Shown here piece by piece: positions 41,524 to 49,375 of a DNA stretch of 64,000 nt. The notes below the pieces were generated by a model. That model had not been told where the DNA came from, made no database searches, and saw only the letters and a list, made by a program, of their open reading frames with translations. Source of the stretch: an uncultured Bacteroidales bacterium (GTDB lineage: Bacteria > Bacteroidota > Bacteroidia > Bacteroidales > FEN-979). The position numbers and the translations under genes were made by a program. Location of the stretch: NCBI GenBank assembly GCA_903903985.1, contig CAIVAT010000095.1, positions 1 to 64,000 of the forward strand, written 5' to 3'. The first letter of the stretch is position 1. Each line of letters starts with the position of its first letter.

Positions 41524-41988
41524 TTATTCTTCATTCCAATCGAATAAATATTTTCCGTCATATTCAATTTCAAATTTCCGGAGAAGCTCCAGATATTCCT
41601 CCTTAAATGTTTTCTTCCGGTGATGTTCTTCCTGATTTGCAATATATTGAAATACCTTTTCTATCTGGGAATGTGCATAGGAAAAAGCTCCGAAACCCGC
41701 TTGCCACGAAAAGTTTCCCCGGACAAATTGTTGCTCGTTGATGAAATTCGTTGTATTGTTCTTAACATCCCTGACCAAATCTGACAATGCAATTGAAGGT
41801 TTTAATCCAACAAACAAATGGACATGGTTTGTAACGCCATTCACAATGATCGGCTTTTGGCTTTTACCTTTGATAATCCCGCACATGTATTTAAAAACCT
41901 CGTTGCGCCAGGGGTTTTGTAATAAGGCTTCCCTGCCTTTTACGGCAAATACAACCTGGATGTAGATTTGCGAATATGTTCCTGCCAT
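41524..41988 (-). CDS. IS200/IS605-type Y1 transposase (RAYT-like)
   Basis: A 154-residue single-strand transposase of the HUH Y1 class. The metal-binding His pair is His55 and His57 in TNHVHLFVGL, and the catalytic Tyr is probably Tyr115 in VFQYIANQEEHHRKK. YSQIYIQVVFAVKGRE at the start and WQAGFGAFSYAHSQ are typical of the IS200 group in Bacteroidota. All key residues are present, so the protein should be active. It is flanked by two hairpins on each side in inverted arrangement, which resembles a REP-associated transposase unit rather than a simple IS200 with short ends. No accessory TnpB gene is seen. Confidence 0.92.
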   Translation of the reverse strand: MAGTYSQIYIQVVFAVKGREALLQNPWRNEVFKYMCGIIKGKSQKPIIVNGVTNHVHLFVGLKPSIALSDLVRDVKNNTTNFINEQQFVRGNFSWQAGFGAFSYAHSQIEKVFQYIANQEEHHRKKTFKEEYLELLRKFEIEYDGKYLFDWNEE

Positions 41989-42002
41989 GGCTTTTTTATT
42001 TC

Positions 42003-42068
42003 ACCCCTTCGGGGTTTGGGTTATAATTAACTCCTTTATGTGTTATAATCCTGTCATCCCTTCGGGAT
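42003..42068. repeat. Right pair of REP-like hairpins, inverted relative to the left pair
   Basis: ACCCC-TTC-GGGGT (42003-42015) and ATCCC-TTC-GGGAT (42056-42068). Read on the minus strand they become ACCCC-GAA-GGGGT and ATCCC-GAA-GGGAT followed by GA or TGACA, matching the left units. Confidence 0.8.
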
Positions 42069-42318
42069 TGATCCTGCCTGAACACTTTTCTTCACATTTC
42101 CCGTGATGACCAAAAAATGGCATTTGAAGAACGCCGTTCAGTCTTCTGAAACCTCTCATCAATTATTGCTTAATAGGATAAATCACCAAAAGGTAATGCA
42201 ACAAAATTGATTTTTTTTAATATCCCGGCTAAGGCCTGCTAAATTCCGGCCTCTCAAATAACGAATGAGTGGTCAATTGTCACCAGCCGTCACGCGTCAA
42301 GCGTCACCCATTTTTGCT

Positions 42319-42326
42319 TATCTTTG
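42319..42326 (+). promoter_or_regulatory. Minus-7 box of the radical SAM gene
   Basis: TATCTTTG, exact TAnnTTTG, 28 nt upstream of ATG 42354. No TTG is found at the normal distance. The region before it has a GTCACGCGTCAAGCGTCAC string. Confidence 0.55.
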
Positions 42327-42353
42327 CACAATTTTTGGAATGACGAGGTAATT

Positions 42354-43964
42354 ATGAAGGATTTGCATGATGGTCCAACAAAGTGTTTGCTGGTTCAGAC
42401 AAAATTTTCGGCATACAGTTTCTGGAATTACCAGGAAGTATGCGAAATGGTCGGGAAAAAATACCCGGCCGCCCCACTTGGCCTGCTCACCGTGGCTGCA
42501 TTGTTGCCACAACACTGGGAGTTCAGGCTGATCGATGAAAATGTGGAGCCCCTTACCGATGACCACATCCGGTGGGCCGACCTGGTTTGCATCGGGGGAA
42601 TGCTACCCCAGCAGAACAACATGCTCGACCTCATCACCAGGGCCCATCGGCTTCATGCCGTGGTGGTGGTTGGCGGCCCCGATCCCACTTCGCAGCCCGA
42701 CCTTTACAAAGAGGCCGATTACCTTGTGCTAGGCGAGGGAGAAAACACCATTCCCATGTTTTTGGAGGACCTGAAGAAGGGTGTCAGGGGCGGTAAATAT
42801 CTCTCTCCCGACAAGGCCGACATGCTCAAAGCGGTGGTTCCCCGCTACGACCTGATCAGTTTCAATGATTACATCATGATCGGGCTGCAGTTCATCCGCG
42901 GATGCCCGTTCAACTGCGAGTTTTGCGATGTCATCGAACTCTACGGCCGCATCCCGCGGTTCAAGACCAATGAGCAGGTCATCAAGGAATTGCAGTCGCT
43001 CTATGACCTTGGATACCGTGGCCATATCGACATGGTCGACGATAACTTCATCGGTAACAAGAAAAAAGTCAAAGACCTTTTACGGGAGATCATCGCCTGG
43101 ACCAGGGCACGGAAATACCCGTTCTATTTTACAACCGAGGCTTCTGTCAACCTTGCCGACGACGACGAGCTGCTTCAGCTCATGAAGGATGCCGATTTCC
43201 GGTATGTCTTCCTTGGAATTGAAACTCCCGACAATGATACGCTTGCACTGAACAATAAAAACCAGAACGTCGACAAGTCCATCGAAGATGCCGTGATGAA
43301 GATCATGAAGTACGGGATGGTGAGCAATGGCGGCTATATTCTCGGCTTTGACAGCGACCGGCCGCAAATCGCCCAACAGATGATCGACTCCATCCAGGAT
43401 TCGGGGATCTGCATGGCCATGATCGGCCTGTTGTACGCCCTGCCGAACACACAGCTTACCCGGCGGCTTGAAGCGGAAAACCGGTTATTCCACTATCATT
43501 CCAAGTCGGTTACCGAAGGCGACATCGACCAGATGACGAGCGGGCTGAACTTTCTGACGATTACTCCGCGCGTGGAAATCCTGAAGAAATACATCCTGAT
43601 CCTGGATGCCATTTTTCAACCTTCCAATTATTACAAGCGCGTTATTTACACAGGGTTGCATGTCAAAACGAACTACAGGCACAAGCCTGATTTCAAGACC
43701 TGGCTGATCTATATGCGCTCATTTTTAAGGGTTTGCAAAAAAGCCGGTTTCTCGAAAGCCACCGGTTACTATTACTGGAAAATGTTCTTCACGGTACTTT
43801 TCAGGAATCCCAAAGGCATTGAACCGGCCGTGAACCTTGCCGCCATGTTCATCCACTTCCTGAAACAAAAAGAGTACATCGTTTCCGTAACGCAAAAGAT
43901 AATCAGCGGGATTGAAAACGTCGGGGAGGAAGCGTTTAATGAGCGGATGATGGGGAGGACGTGA
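42354..43964 (+). CDS. Cobalamin-binding-type radical SAM protein (DUF4070-like)
   Basis: ATG 42354 (MKDLHDGPTKCLL) is preferred over the in-frame TTG 42324, which lies inside the minus-7 box. The 536-residue protein has an N-terminal B12-binding-like Rossmann domain (about 10-150: YPAAPLGLLTVAALLP, ADLVCIGGMLPQQ, VVVVGGPDPT, ADYLVLGEGE) and a radical SAM core with the cluster motif Cys184-x3-Cys188-x2-Cys191 in RGCPFNCEFCDVIELYG. The C-terminal part resembles DUF4070. Relatives include methyltransferases and modifying enzymes of lipids and natural products; the substrate here is unknown. The 3-hydroxyacyl-CoA dehydrogenase homologue starts 30 nt downstream. Confidence 0.9.
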   Translation: MKDLHDGPTKCLLVQTKFSAYSFWNYQEVCEMVGKKYPAAPLGLLTVAALLPQHWEFRLIDENVEPLTDDHIRWADLVCIGGMLPQQNNMLDLITRAHRLHAVVVVGGPDPTSQPDLYKEADYLVLGEGENTIPMFLEDLKKGVRGGKYLSPDKADMLKAVVPRYDLISFNDYIMIGLQFIRGCPFNCEFCDVIELYGRIPRFKTNEQVIKELQSLYDLGYRGHIDMVDDNFIGNKKKVKDLLREIIAWTRARKYPFYFTTEASVNLADDDELLQLMKDADFRYVFLGIETPDNDTLALNNKNQNVDKSIEDAVMKIMKYGMVSNGGYILGFDSDRPQIAQQMIDSIQDSGICMAMIGLLYALPNTQLTRRLEAENRLFHYHSKSVTEGDIDQMTSGLNFLTITPRVEILKKYILILDAIFQPSNYYKRVIYTGLHVKTNYRHKPDFKTWLIYMRSFLRVCKKAGFSKATGYYYWKMFFTVLFRNPKGIEPAVNLAAMFIHFLKQKEYIVSVTQKIISGIENVGEEAFNERMMGRT

Positions 43965-43994
43965 CACGAAGCAGAATAACCTAAAGATTACAAT

Positions 43995-44957
43995 ATGTCA
44001 GATATGATCGTGGAGCCCATTGAAAAATATGGGCTCAGCAAGGAATCGAGGCCGAGGATCCTTTTCTCAAAGATAGGCATCGTCGGGTGTGGAGGTGTGG
44101 GACAGGAATTGGCCATCACCGCTTCGAAACATGGAATCGAGGTGTTTTTTCTTGAACTCAGCGAGGAACTGATCCGGCATTCATTTGAGGAGATCAAAAA
44201 GGAGCTGGATCATGAAATAAATCACTGGGGGCTTACCCCCGGAGAAAAAACCGCCATCCTTTCCAGGATCAAAGGAACGCTTTCGTACACAGATTTTCAC
44301 GACTGCGAACTGGTGATCGAAACCATCAAGTCAAAGCAGGGCCAATCGAGTTTTGATTTGCGGAAAGAGGTTTTTCTGAACATCGAAAAAGAGGTAAGCA
44401 AAGAGTGCATCATCGCTACAAATTCCTCCACCATTGTCGTAACGGAATTGTCATCGGAACTGGAACACAAGGAACGATGTGTCAGCCTTCATATATCGAC
44501 CACCGCCCCGGGAGCCAGCGTGGTGGAGCTTGCAAAAGGGTTGCATACCACCGACGAAGCCTATAAAAAAGTGATCAAGTTTGTGAAGCTGCTTGAAAAG
44601 ATCTCGATCCCGGTGATGGAATCTCCCGGGCTGGTGAGTGTGCGGCTTTTCGTAGTGCTGCTCAATGAGGCTTGTGAAACGCTCATGGAAGGCGTCAGTT
44701 CCATGGAAAATATTGACCTCACCATGCGTTCATGTTTCAACATGCCGCTGGGCCCGTTCGAGTTTGCCGACAAGGTGGGTTTGGACAAGGTTGTAAGGTG
44801 GATGGAAAACCTGTACAGCGAATTCGGATCGTCGCGGTACATAGCATCCCCCATGATCAAGAAACTGGTGCGGGCCAACAGGCTTGGAAGGATCAGCGGG
44901 ATCGGGTTTTATGAATATGATGCCGAAGGGAATAAAATCACGGAAGAGGTCAATTGA
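43995..44957 (+). CDS. 3-hydroxyacyl-CoA dehydrogenase family protein with altered active-site positions
   Basis: A 320-residue homologue of 3-hydroxybutyryl-CoA dehydrogenase. The NAD fold has GIVGCGGVGQELA (glycines 31, 33, 36) and the acid in VFFLE. Family landmarks are IETI for the usual VEAV, NSSTI (143-147, with the equivalent of the catalytic Ser) and His166 in SLHISTTAP, where the family normally has HFFNP. The Asn of the usual GFIVNR is Val216 in GLVSVRL. C-terminal domain motifs MPLGPFEFADKVGLD and RISGIGFYEY are normal. Loss of the Asn and of HFFNP suggests changed or lost activity. It lies between the radical SAM gene and acetate kinase. Confidence 0.85.
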   Translation: MSDMIVEPIEKYGLSKESRPRILFSKIGIVGCGGVGQELAITASKHGIEVFFLELSEELIRHSFEEIKKELDHEINHWGLTPGEKTAILSRIKGTLSYTDFHDCELVIETIKSKQGQSSFDLRKEVFLNIEKEVSKECIIATNSSTIVVTELSSELEHKERCVSLHISTTAPGASVVELAKGLHTTDEAYKKVIKFVKLLEKISIPVMESPGLVSVRLFVVLLNEACETLMEGVSSMENIDLTMRSCFNMPLGPFEFADKVGLDKVVRWMENLYSEFGSSRYIASPMIKKLVRANRLGRISGIGFYEYDAEGNKITEEVN

Positions 44958-44981
44958 TTGCCTTAGTCATAAAAACGAAAA

Positions 44982-45081
44982 CCACGAAGGCACTAAGTTC
45001 ACTTAGGGTCACTTAGAATTGGAAACTTCCTGAATTGATTGACCCCCTAAGTGATACTAAGTGCTCTCAGTGCCTAAGTGG
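44982..45081. repeat. Imperfect 35-bp inverted repeat upstream of acetate kinase
   Basis: Arms 44982-45016 and 45047-45081 match at 28 of 35 positions when one is reversed and complemented. They are built from CACTTAG/CTAAGTG units and enclose a 30-bp spacer. The element lies between two same-strand genes and could fold into a long hairpin in RNA. Confidence 0.75.
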
Positions 45082-45100
45082 TTAAAATACACAGATCATC

Positions 45101-46309
45101 ATGAATATACTTGTTTTGAATTGCGGAAGTTCTTCGATCAAATACCAGCTCTACAACATTGAATCACGCCGGCTTTTTGCCAAGGGAATTGTCGAAAAAG
45201 TGGGGCTGAAGGGTTCGTTTTTAAGGCATGAGAAAGAGAACGGGGACAAGGTGAAGCTGGAAGGCGAAGTCATTGACCATCAAACCGGCATTGAATATGT
45301 GCTCGGCGTACTGATCAGCAAAGAACACGGCTGCATCAGCCAATTATCAGAAATCAACGCCGTGGGGCACCGCATGGTGCATGGAGGAGAGCGGTTCCAG
45401 GAGAGCAGCCTGATCAACGAAGATACGATCAAGGATTTCAAGGCATGCATTCCCCTTGCACCGCTTCACAATCCTGCCAATTTAAAGGGGGTGATGGCCA
45501 TGCAATTTTTGCTGCCCACCGTACCCCAGGTCGCAGTATTCGATACTGCCTTTCACCAAACGATGCCTGCACGCGCCTACATGTATGCCATCCCCTATTC
45601 GCTCTATAAAAAATATGGCATCCGCCGCTACGGTTTTCATGGCACCAGCCATTATTACGTGGCGCGCCGGGCCTGCGAGATCCTGGGTGTCCCAATGGAA
45701 TCGATGAAGATCATCACCTGCCACCTTGGAAACGGCACATCCATGGCGGCCATTAAAAACGGCAAGTCGATCGATACCTCCATGGGACTGACTCCCGTTG
45801 AAGGGCTGATTATGGGCACCCGCTCCGGGGATATGGATCTCGGGGTGCTCACTTTCGTGATGGAAAAGGAGGAACTGAACATTGCGGTTGCCAACACCCT
45901 GGTCAACAAACACAGCGGAATGCTGGGAATTACCGGTGTTTCCTCCGACATGCGGGAGATCGAAAAAGAGGCGGAAGCCGGCAACGAAAGGGCGATCCTT
46001 GGGCTGGATATGTTCCGCTACCGGATTAAAAAATATATCGGGGCTTATGCGGCTGCGCTCGGCGGGCTTGACCTGCTTATTTTCACCGGCGGGATCGGGG
46101 AAAACGACCCTGTTACCCGTGAATTATGCTGTGCCGACCTGGAATACATGGGACTGGAATTCGATCCGGAGAAAAATGCCGGGGTCCGGGGCAAAGAGGT
46201 CGTGCTGAGCAAGCCCCAATCGCGGGTGAAGGTCATGGTGATCCCTACCAATGAAGAACTTGTTATTGCGGAACATACGCACAGGATTGTTTCGGAAATG
46301 AAAGCGTAA
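45101..46309 (+). CDS. ackA: Acetate kinase
   Basis: Converts acetyl phosphate and ADP to acetate and ATP, the ATP-yielding step of acetate fermentation; cytosolic. The 402 residues match the family. Motifs in order: NCGSSSIKYQLYN (about 7-19), GHRMVHGGE (88-96), FDTAFHQTMP (near 148) containing the catalytic Asp, YGIRRYGFHGTSHYYV, CHLGNGTSM (near 208), GLTPVEGLIMGTRSGDMDLG, and FTGGIGEND. No phosphotransacetylase gene is adjacent. It stands alone downstream of a long inverted repeat, 143 nt from the preceding gene. A short AAAGC-GTAAA-GCTTT hairpin with T-run spans its stop codon. Confidence 0.98.
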   Translation: MNILVLNCGSSSIKYQLYNIESRRLFAKGIVEKVGLKGSFLRHEKENGDKVKLEGEVIDHQTGIEYVLGVLISKEHGCISQLSEINAVGHRMVHGGERFQESSLINEDTIKDFKACIPLAPLHNPANLKGVMAMQFLLPTVPQVAVFDTAFHQTMPARAYMYAIPYSLYKKYGIRRYGFHGTSHYYVARRACEILGVPMESMKIITCHLGNGTSMAAIKNGKSIDTSMGLTPVEGLIMGTRSGDMDLGVLTFVMEKEELNIAVANTLVNKHSGMLGITGVSSDMREIEKEAEAGNERAILGLDMFRYRIKKYIGAYAAALGGLDLLIFTGGIGENDPVTRELCCADLEYMGLEFDPEKNAGVRGKEVVLSKPQSRVKVMVIPTNEELVIAEHTHRIVSEMKA

Positions 46310-46320
46310 AGCTTTTTTTT
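46300..46320 (+). terminator. Weak terminator at the end of ackA
   Basis: AAAGC and GCTTT pair around GTAAA and are followed by seven or more T. The stem overlaps the last codons of ackA and is short, so termination efficiency is uncertain. Confidence 0.35.
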
Positions 46321-46335
46321 CCAACTGATTTGCAG

Positions 46336-47715
46336 ATGGTGGAGCGCAGTCGTTATTTCAAAATATCAGCCTTTTTCATTCTCCTGCTGGCGCATGTTTC
46401 ATCGTTTGGCCAGGGAACATGGGAGCGTATCAACATTCCCACAAAGCAGTATCTGAAATCCGTTACTTTTTCCGACAGTTTATATGGCTGGGCGGCCGGG
46501 GATTCCGGAACCATCATCCATACTTCCGATGGTGGAACAAGCTGGGCTTTCCAGGACAGCCATGGCTACAACGAGATTTCAGATATTTTCTTTCTGAACA
46601 GAAATCTTGGCTGGGCTTCCTCCCTCAATTACACCACCCCTCCGTTTGGCACAACACTGCTGAAAACGACCAATGGCGGAACGGATTGGATTGCCAGTAC
46701 CTATCCCGGGGAGGATATCTTTATAACCTGCATTCTTTACAGGGATTCACTGAACGGATGGATGGGCGGAAGGCCTCATGCCCTGGTAAAAACCAAAAAC
46801 GGAGGAGCAGATTGGACACAGGCGGACATTGACACTTCTATCCTTTCTTTTTTCCCTGTGCTGAGTATCCAGTTTTTCAACGACAAATACGGCTATGCAA
46901 GCGGCGGGATGTTTGATATCGCCGGTGTGATATGGAGAACATCCAATGGCGGCGGTAAGTGGTACGCCATGGATGCGGCTGAAGCACCTGCCGACGAGGT
47001 CCATGGATTATACATAATTGATTCACTGAATGTTATCGGGGCAGGAGGCGACCCGGATTTCGGGTTTGGCGTTGGCATGAGCCGAACATCCGATGGCGGC
47101 ATTCACTGGAATTATGAGGAGCTTGACATCCAGGGGAATGCCTATGATATCGATTTCAGGAACAGGAATGAAGCCTGGGCACCGCTTGGTCCGAAGCGAA
47201 AGTTGATTTACAGTCTCGATGCCGGCACTACCTGGAAACCGGTGATCACCCCCGACTCTACTGCAATTTTCGATGTTGTCTTCCCCGACTCCCTGCATGG
47301 TTTTGCCGTCGGGCAGCAGGGAGCCATGATCAAGTACAAACCACGCGTCATTCCTTCGGTTGACCAGGTTTCGATGTTTGCACAGGAATTTACACTGGGG
47401 CAGAATTATCCAAACCCCTTTTCGCAGCACACCAAAATCAAGTATCATGTTCCGCCTGCGGGACTTTACAATAAGTTAAAGTCGGGAAATCCTGGTGGTC
47501 GTCTTATACTTAGGGTTTATAATATCCTGGGAAATGAGGCCGCCACCCGAACGGTTGACGACATTTCGCCCGGGGAACATCTTTTGGAATTGGAGGCGGA
47601 AAGTTTGCCGGGTGGGATTTACTTTTATCAGCTGTACCTTATTGTTGACGGGCAATCGGTTCCTGTTGTGCCGGCAAGGAAATTTATTTTACTACGGACA
47701 CCCTCGAAGGGTTAA
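46336..47715 (+). CDS. Asp-box (YCF48/BNR-like) propeller protein with T9SS type A tail
   Basis: ATG 46336 (MVERSRYFKISAFF) is used, not the TTG six bases earlier. The 459-residue secreted protein has a signal peptide (about 1-26), then six S/T-x-D/N-x-G-x3-W Asp-box motifs (for example TSDGGTSWAF, TTNGGTDWIA, TKNGGADWTQ, TSNGGGKWYA, TSDGGIHWNY, SLDAGTTWKP) that indicate a beta-propeller. The C-terminal sorting domain (LGQNYPNPFSQHTKIKYHV, YNILGNEAATR, GGIYFYQL) sends it through the type IX system. Its stop overlaps the stop of the convergent Asp-box gene by 4 nt. The role is unknown; similar propellers bind glycans or proteins. Confidence 0.87.
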   Translation: MVERSRYFKISAFFILLLAHVSSFGQGTWERINIPTKQYLKSVTFSDSLYGWAAGDSGTIIHTSDGGTSWAFQDSHGYNEISDIFFLNRNLGWASSLNYTTPPFGTTLLKTTNGGTDWIASTYPGEDIFITCILYRDSLNGWMGGRPHALVKTKNGGADWTQADIDTSILSFFPVLSIQFFNDKYGYASGGMFDIAGVIWRTSNGGGKWYAMDAAEAPADEVHGLYIIDSLNVIGAGGDPDFGFGVGMSRTSDGGIHWNYEELDIQGNAYDIDFRNRNEAWAPLGPKRKLIYSLDAGTTWKPVITPDSTAIFDVVFPDSLHGFAVGQQGAMIKYKPRVIPSVDQVSMFAQEFTLGQNYPNPFSQHTKIKYHVPPAGLYNKLKSGNPGGRLILRVYNILGNEAATRTVDDISPGEHLLELEAESLPGGIYFYQLYLIVDGQSVPVVPARKFILLRTPSKG

Positions 47716-49373
47716 TTTCCTTTAATGTATATCATCCTTTGGGTTTCAACCCGGTCGTGAAGCGTTAACCTCACAATAAAAATTCCATTTTTCATAGGAG
47801 CGGACCCCGTCAGGGTGTGGGACCCCGTCAGGGTCGAAGGATTAAAAGTGACCCGGTAATTCCCTGGATATTTCCACTCGTTCACCAATTCAGCCACTTC
47901 ATTGCCAAGCACATCGAAGATTTTCAATGACACATGACCGGCCGTTTCAACCCGGAACCCGATCGTCGTATGATCGCTGAAAGGGTTCGGCGTGTTTGGC
48001 TGTAAACTCATCAACGCGGGATTGTTTATTTCATGGATGCCGTTGATCTCGGAAAAATCAATCGGGACCGTCCAGATCTGGTAGAGCCCCGTCGAATTAT
48101 CCATCCATAAGGGGATCAGTTTTGTATCGGTTGAGGTGAGGTCGATGTTATCGCCCTGGTAGCCCTGGCCCAACCCCCCGATCGGGGCTGGCCGGAAATG
48201 ATGGTCGCTGATTTCAAATTCGGTCCAGGTGTCACCGCCATCCATCGAGCGCGCAAGAAACACACCCGCCGAATCGTTTGTTGTACGCCGGTCGTCATAA
48301 AAAATAATATTCAGGGCTCCGTATTTATCGAGGTGCATCGAAGGAAAGTACTGTGTTTTCCCATTGTTCAGCGGGTCCTGGTTCACCCTGATGCCTGCAG
48401 ACCAGGTCGCACCTCCATCGGTTGACCGGTACAGCACGATATCCGGGTCGGACCCTGCAGGCGCAAAGGCTTTTTGCCCGGTGACGATGTAGATCCAACC
48501 CTTCCTGGGCCCGTTTGTCGTGTCGACGGCGATGCCTGGCAAGCCGTTCACCCGGATGTTGTTTTTATTGGCAAGTACGCCGTTAATGCCATTTACAGGA
48601 AAAGCATTTTCGGTCACCTGCCAGTCTGCTCCCCCATTTGATGAAGAGGCGAATCCGACAAGAATTTCTTTAAATGGAGATACATCCTGAACACCCGCCC
48701 AGCAAGTATAAATTTTCCCATCGGGGCCGATTGCGATATCGCCGCCGGCGCTTCTGTTTGAAGGATTGTTGATCGGGACCGGGGTGCTCCAGTGCCTGGC
48801 CCCATCATCGGTATAGGCATGCATCACCGGGAAAGGCGTGGCAAATTTCACCCAAACAGCATGGGTTCTTCCACTATAAGGACTCACCGGGCTTATGTTT
48901 GTAGTGACGGCTGCCCGTTCCAGGTCATCGGTTGAAATAACGTTCTGATATGACCAGGTCTGGCCATTGTCAAGCGAAAAATGGGAGTACAATCCGACAA
49001 ACGGTGACCTTCCCATGCGGGTGATGATGAAGGTTCCATTCCTATCGATGGTGATCCCCGGGTCGCCCCCATGGTATGCGATGGGTGCTCCCGTGCAGGT
49101 GTCATTTCCCACCCAGCTGATGCCTCCGTTGGTGGAGGTGAATATGCCTTCACTGATAAAGAAGGGAATGAAATTCAGGGTATTGCATGTTGAAAAAATA
49201 ACGTTTTGATCAAGCGGGCTTTTTGCGATAAACACCTCGGTCTGATTCATGCTGCCCGGATAAATCCTGTAGTTCGATCCGAATTTCAGCGGGGAGTCAG
49301 GACCGGTAACGGTTTGAGTGAAAACAACAGAAAAATGGCAAAGCAAAAACAGTGTAACTGGTAATTTTCTCAT
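47712..49373 (-). CDS. Sialidase-like Asp-box propeller protein with T9SS type A tail
   Basis: A 553-residue secreted protein with a signal peptide (about 1-19, ending VFTQ) and at least six Asp-boxes (STNGGISWVG, SLDNGQTWSY, TDDGARHWST, SSNGGADWQV, STDGGATWSA, SMDGGDTWTE) forming a sialidase-like propeller. The classic sialidase arginine triad could not be located with certainty, so enzymatic activity is not claimed. The C-terminal sorting domain (LQPNTPNPFSDHTTIGFRV, FDVLGNEVAEL, GIFIVRL) is interrupted by TLTGSHTLTGSAPM, encoded by a duplicated hairpin element. It follows the plugless barrel gene by 2 nt and is the last gene of a TonB receptor operon. Confidence 0.87.
   Translation of the reverse strand: MRKLPVTLFLLCHFSVVFTQTVTGPDSPLKFGSNYRIYPGSMNQTEVFIAKSPLDQNVIFSTCNTLNFIPFFISEGIFTSTNGGISWVGNDTCTGAPIAYHGGDPGITIDRNGTFIITRMGRSPFVGLYSHFSLDNGQTWSYQNVISTDDLERAAVTTNISPVSPYSGRTHAVWVKFATPFPVMHAYTDDGARHWSTPVPINNPSNRSAGGDIAIGPDGKIYTCWAGVQDVSPFKEILVGFASSSNGGADWQVTENAFPVNGINGVLANKNNIRVNGLPGIAVDTTNGPRKGWIYIVTGQKAFAPAGSDPDIVLYRSTDGGATWSAGIRVNQDPLNNGKTQYFPSMHLDKYGALNIIFYDDRRTTNDSAGVFLARSMDGGDTWTEFEISDHHFRPAPIGGLGQGYQGDNIDLTSTDTKLIPLWMDNSTGLYQIWTVPIDFSEINGIHEINNPALMSLQPNTPNPFSDHTTIGFRVETAGHVSLKIFDVLGNEVAELVNEWKYPGNYRVTFNPSTLTGSHTLTGSAPMKNGIFIVRLTLHDRVETQRMIYIKGN
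47802..47835. repeat. Duplicated GACCCTGACGGGGTC-type hairpin inside a reading frame
   Basis: Two copies of a 15-bp unit, offset by 18 bp, each able to fold as GACCC-N5-GGGTC. On the minus strand they encode TLTGSHTLTGS within the T9SS tail of the sialidase-like protein. Confidence 0.75.
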
Positions 49374-49375
49374 CC

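Noticed and set aside
42321..42353. Upstream TTG start for the radical SAM gene at 42324
   Set aside because: The codon lies inside the TATCTTTG promoter box, so it would not be transcribed; ATG 42354 starts the conserved region.
47712..49373. Calling the Asp-box protein a sialidase enzyme
   Set aside because: Asp-boxes indicate the propeller fold only; I could not identify the arginine triad and other catalytic residues with certainty.
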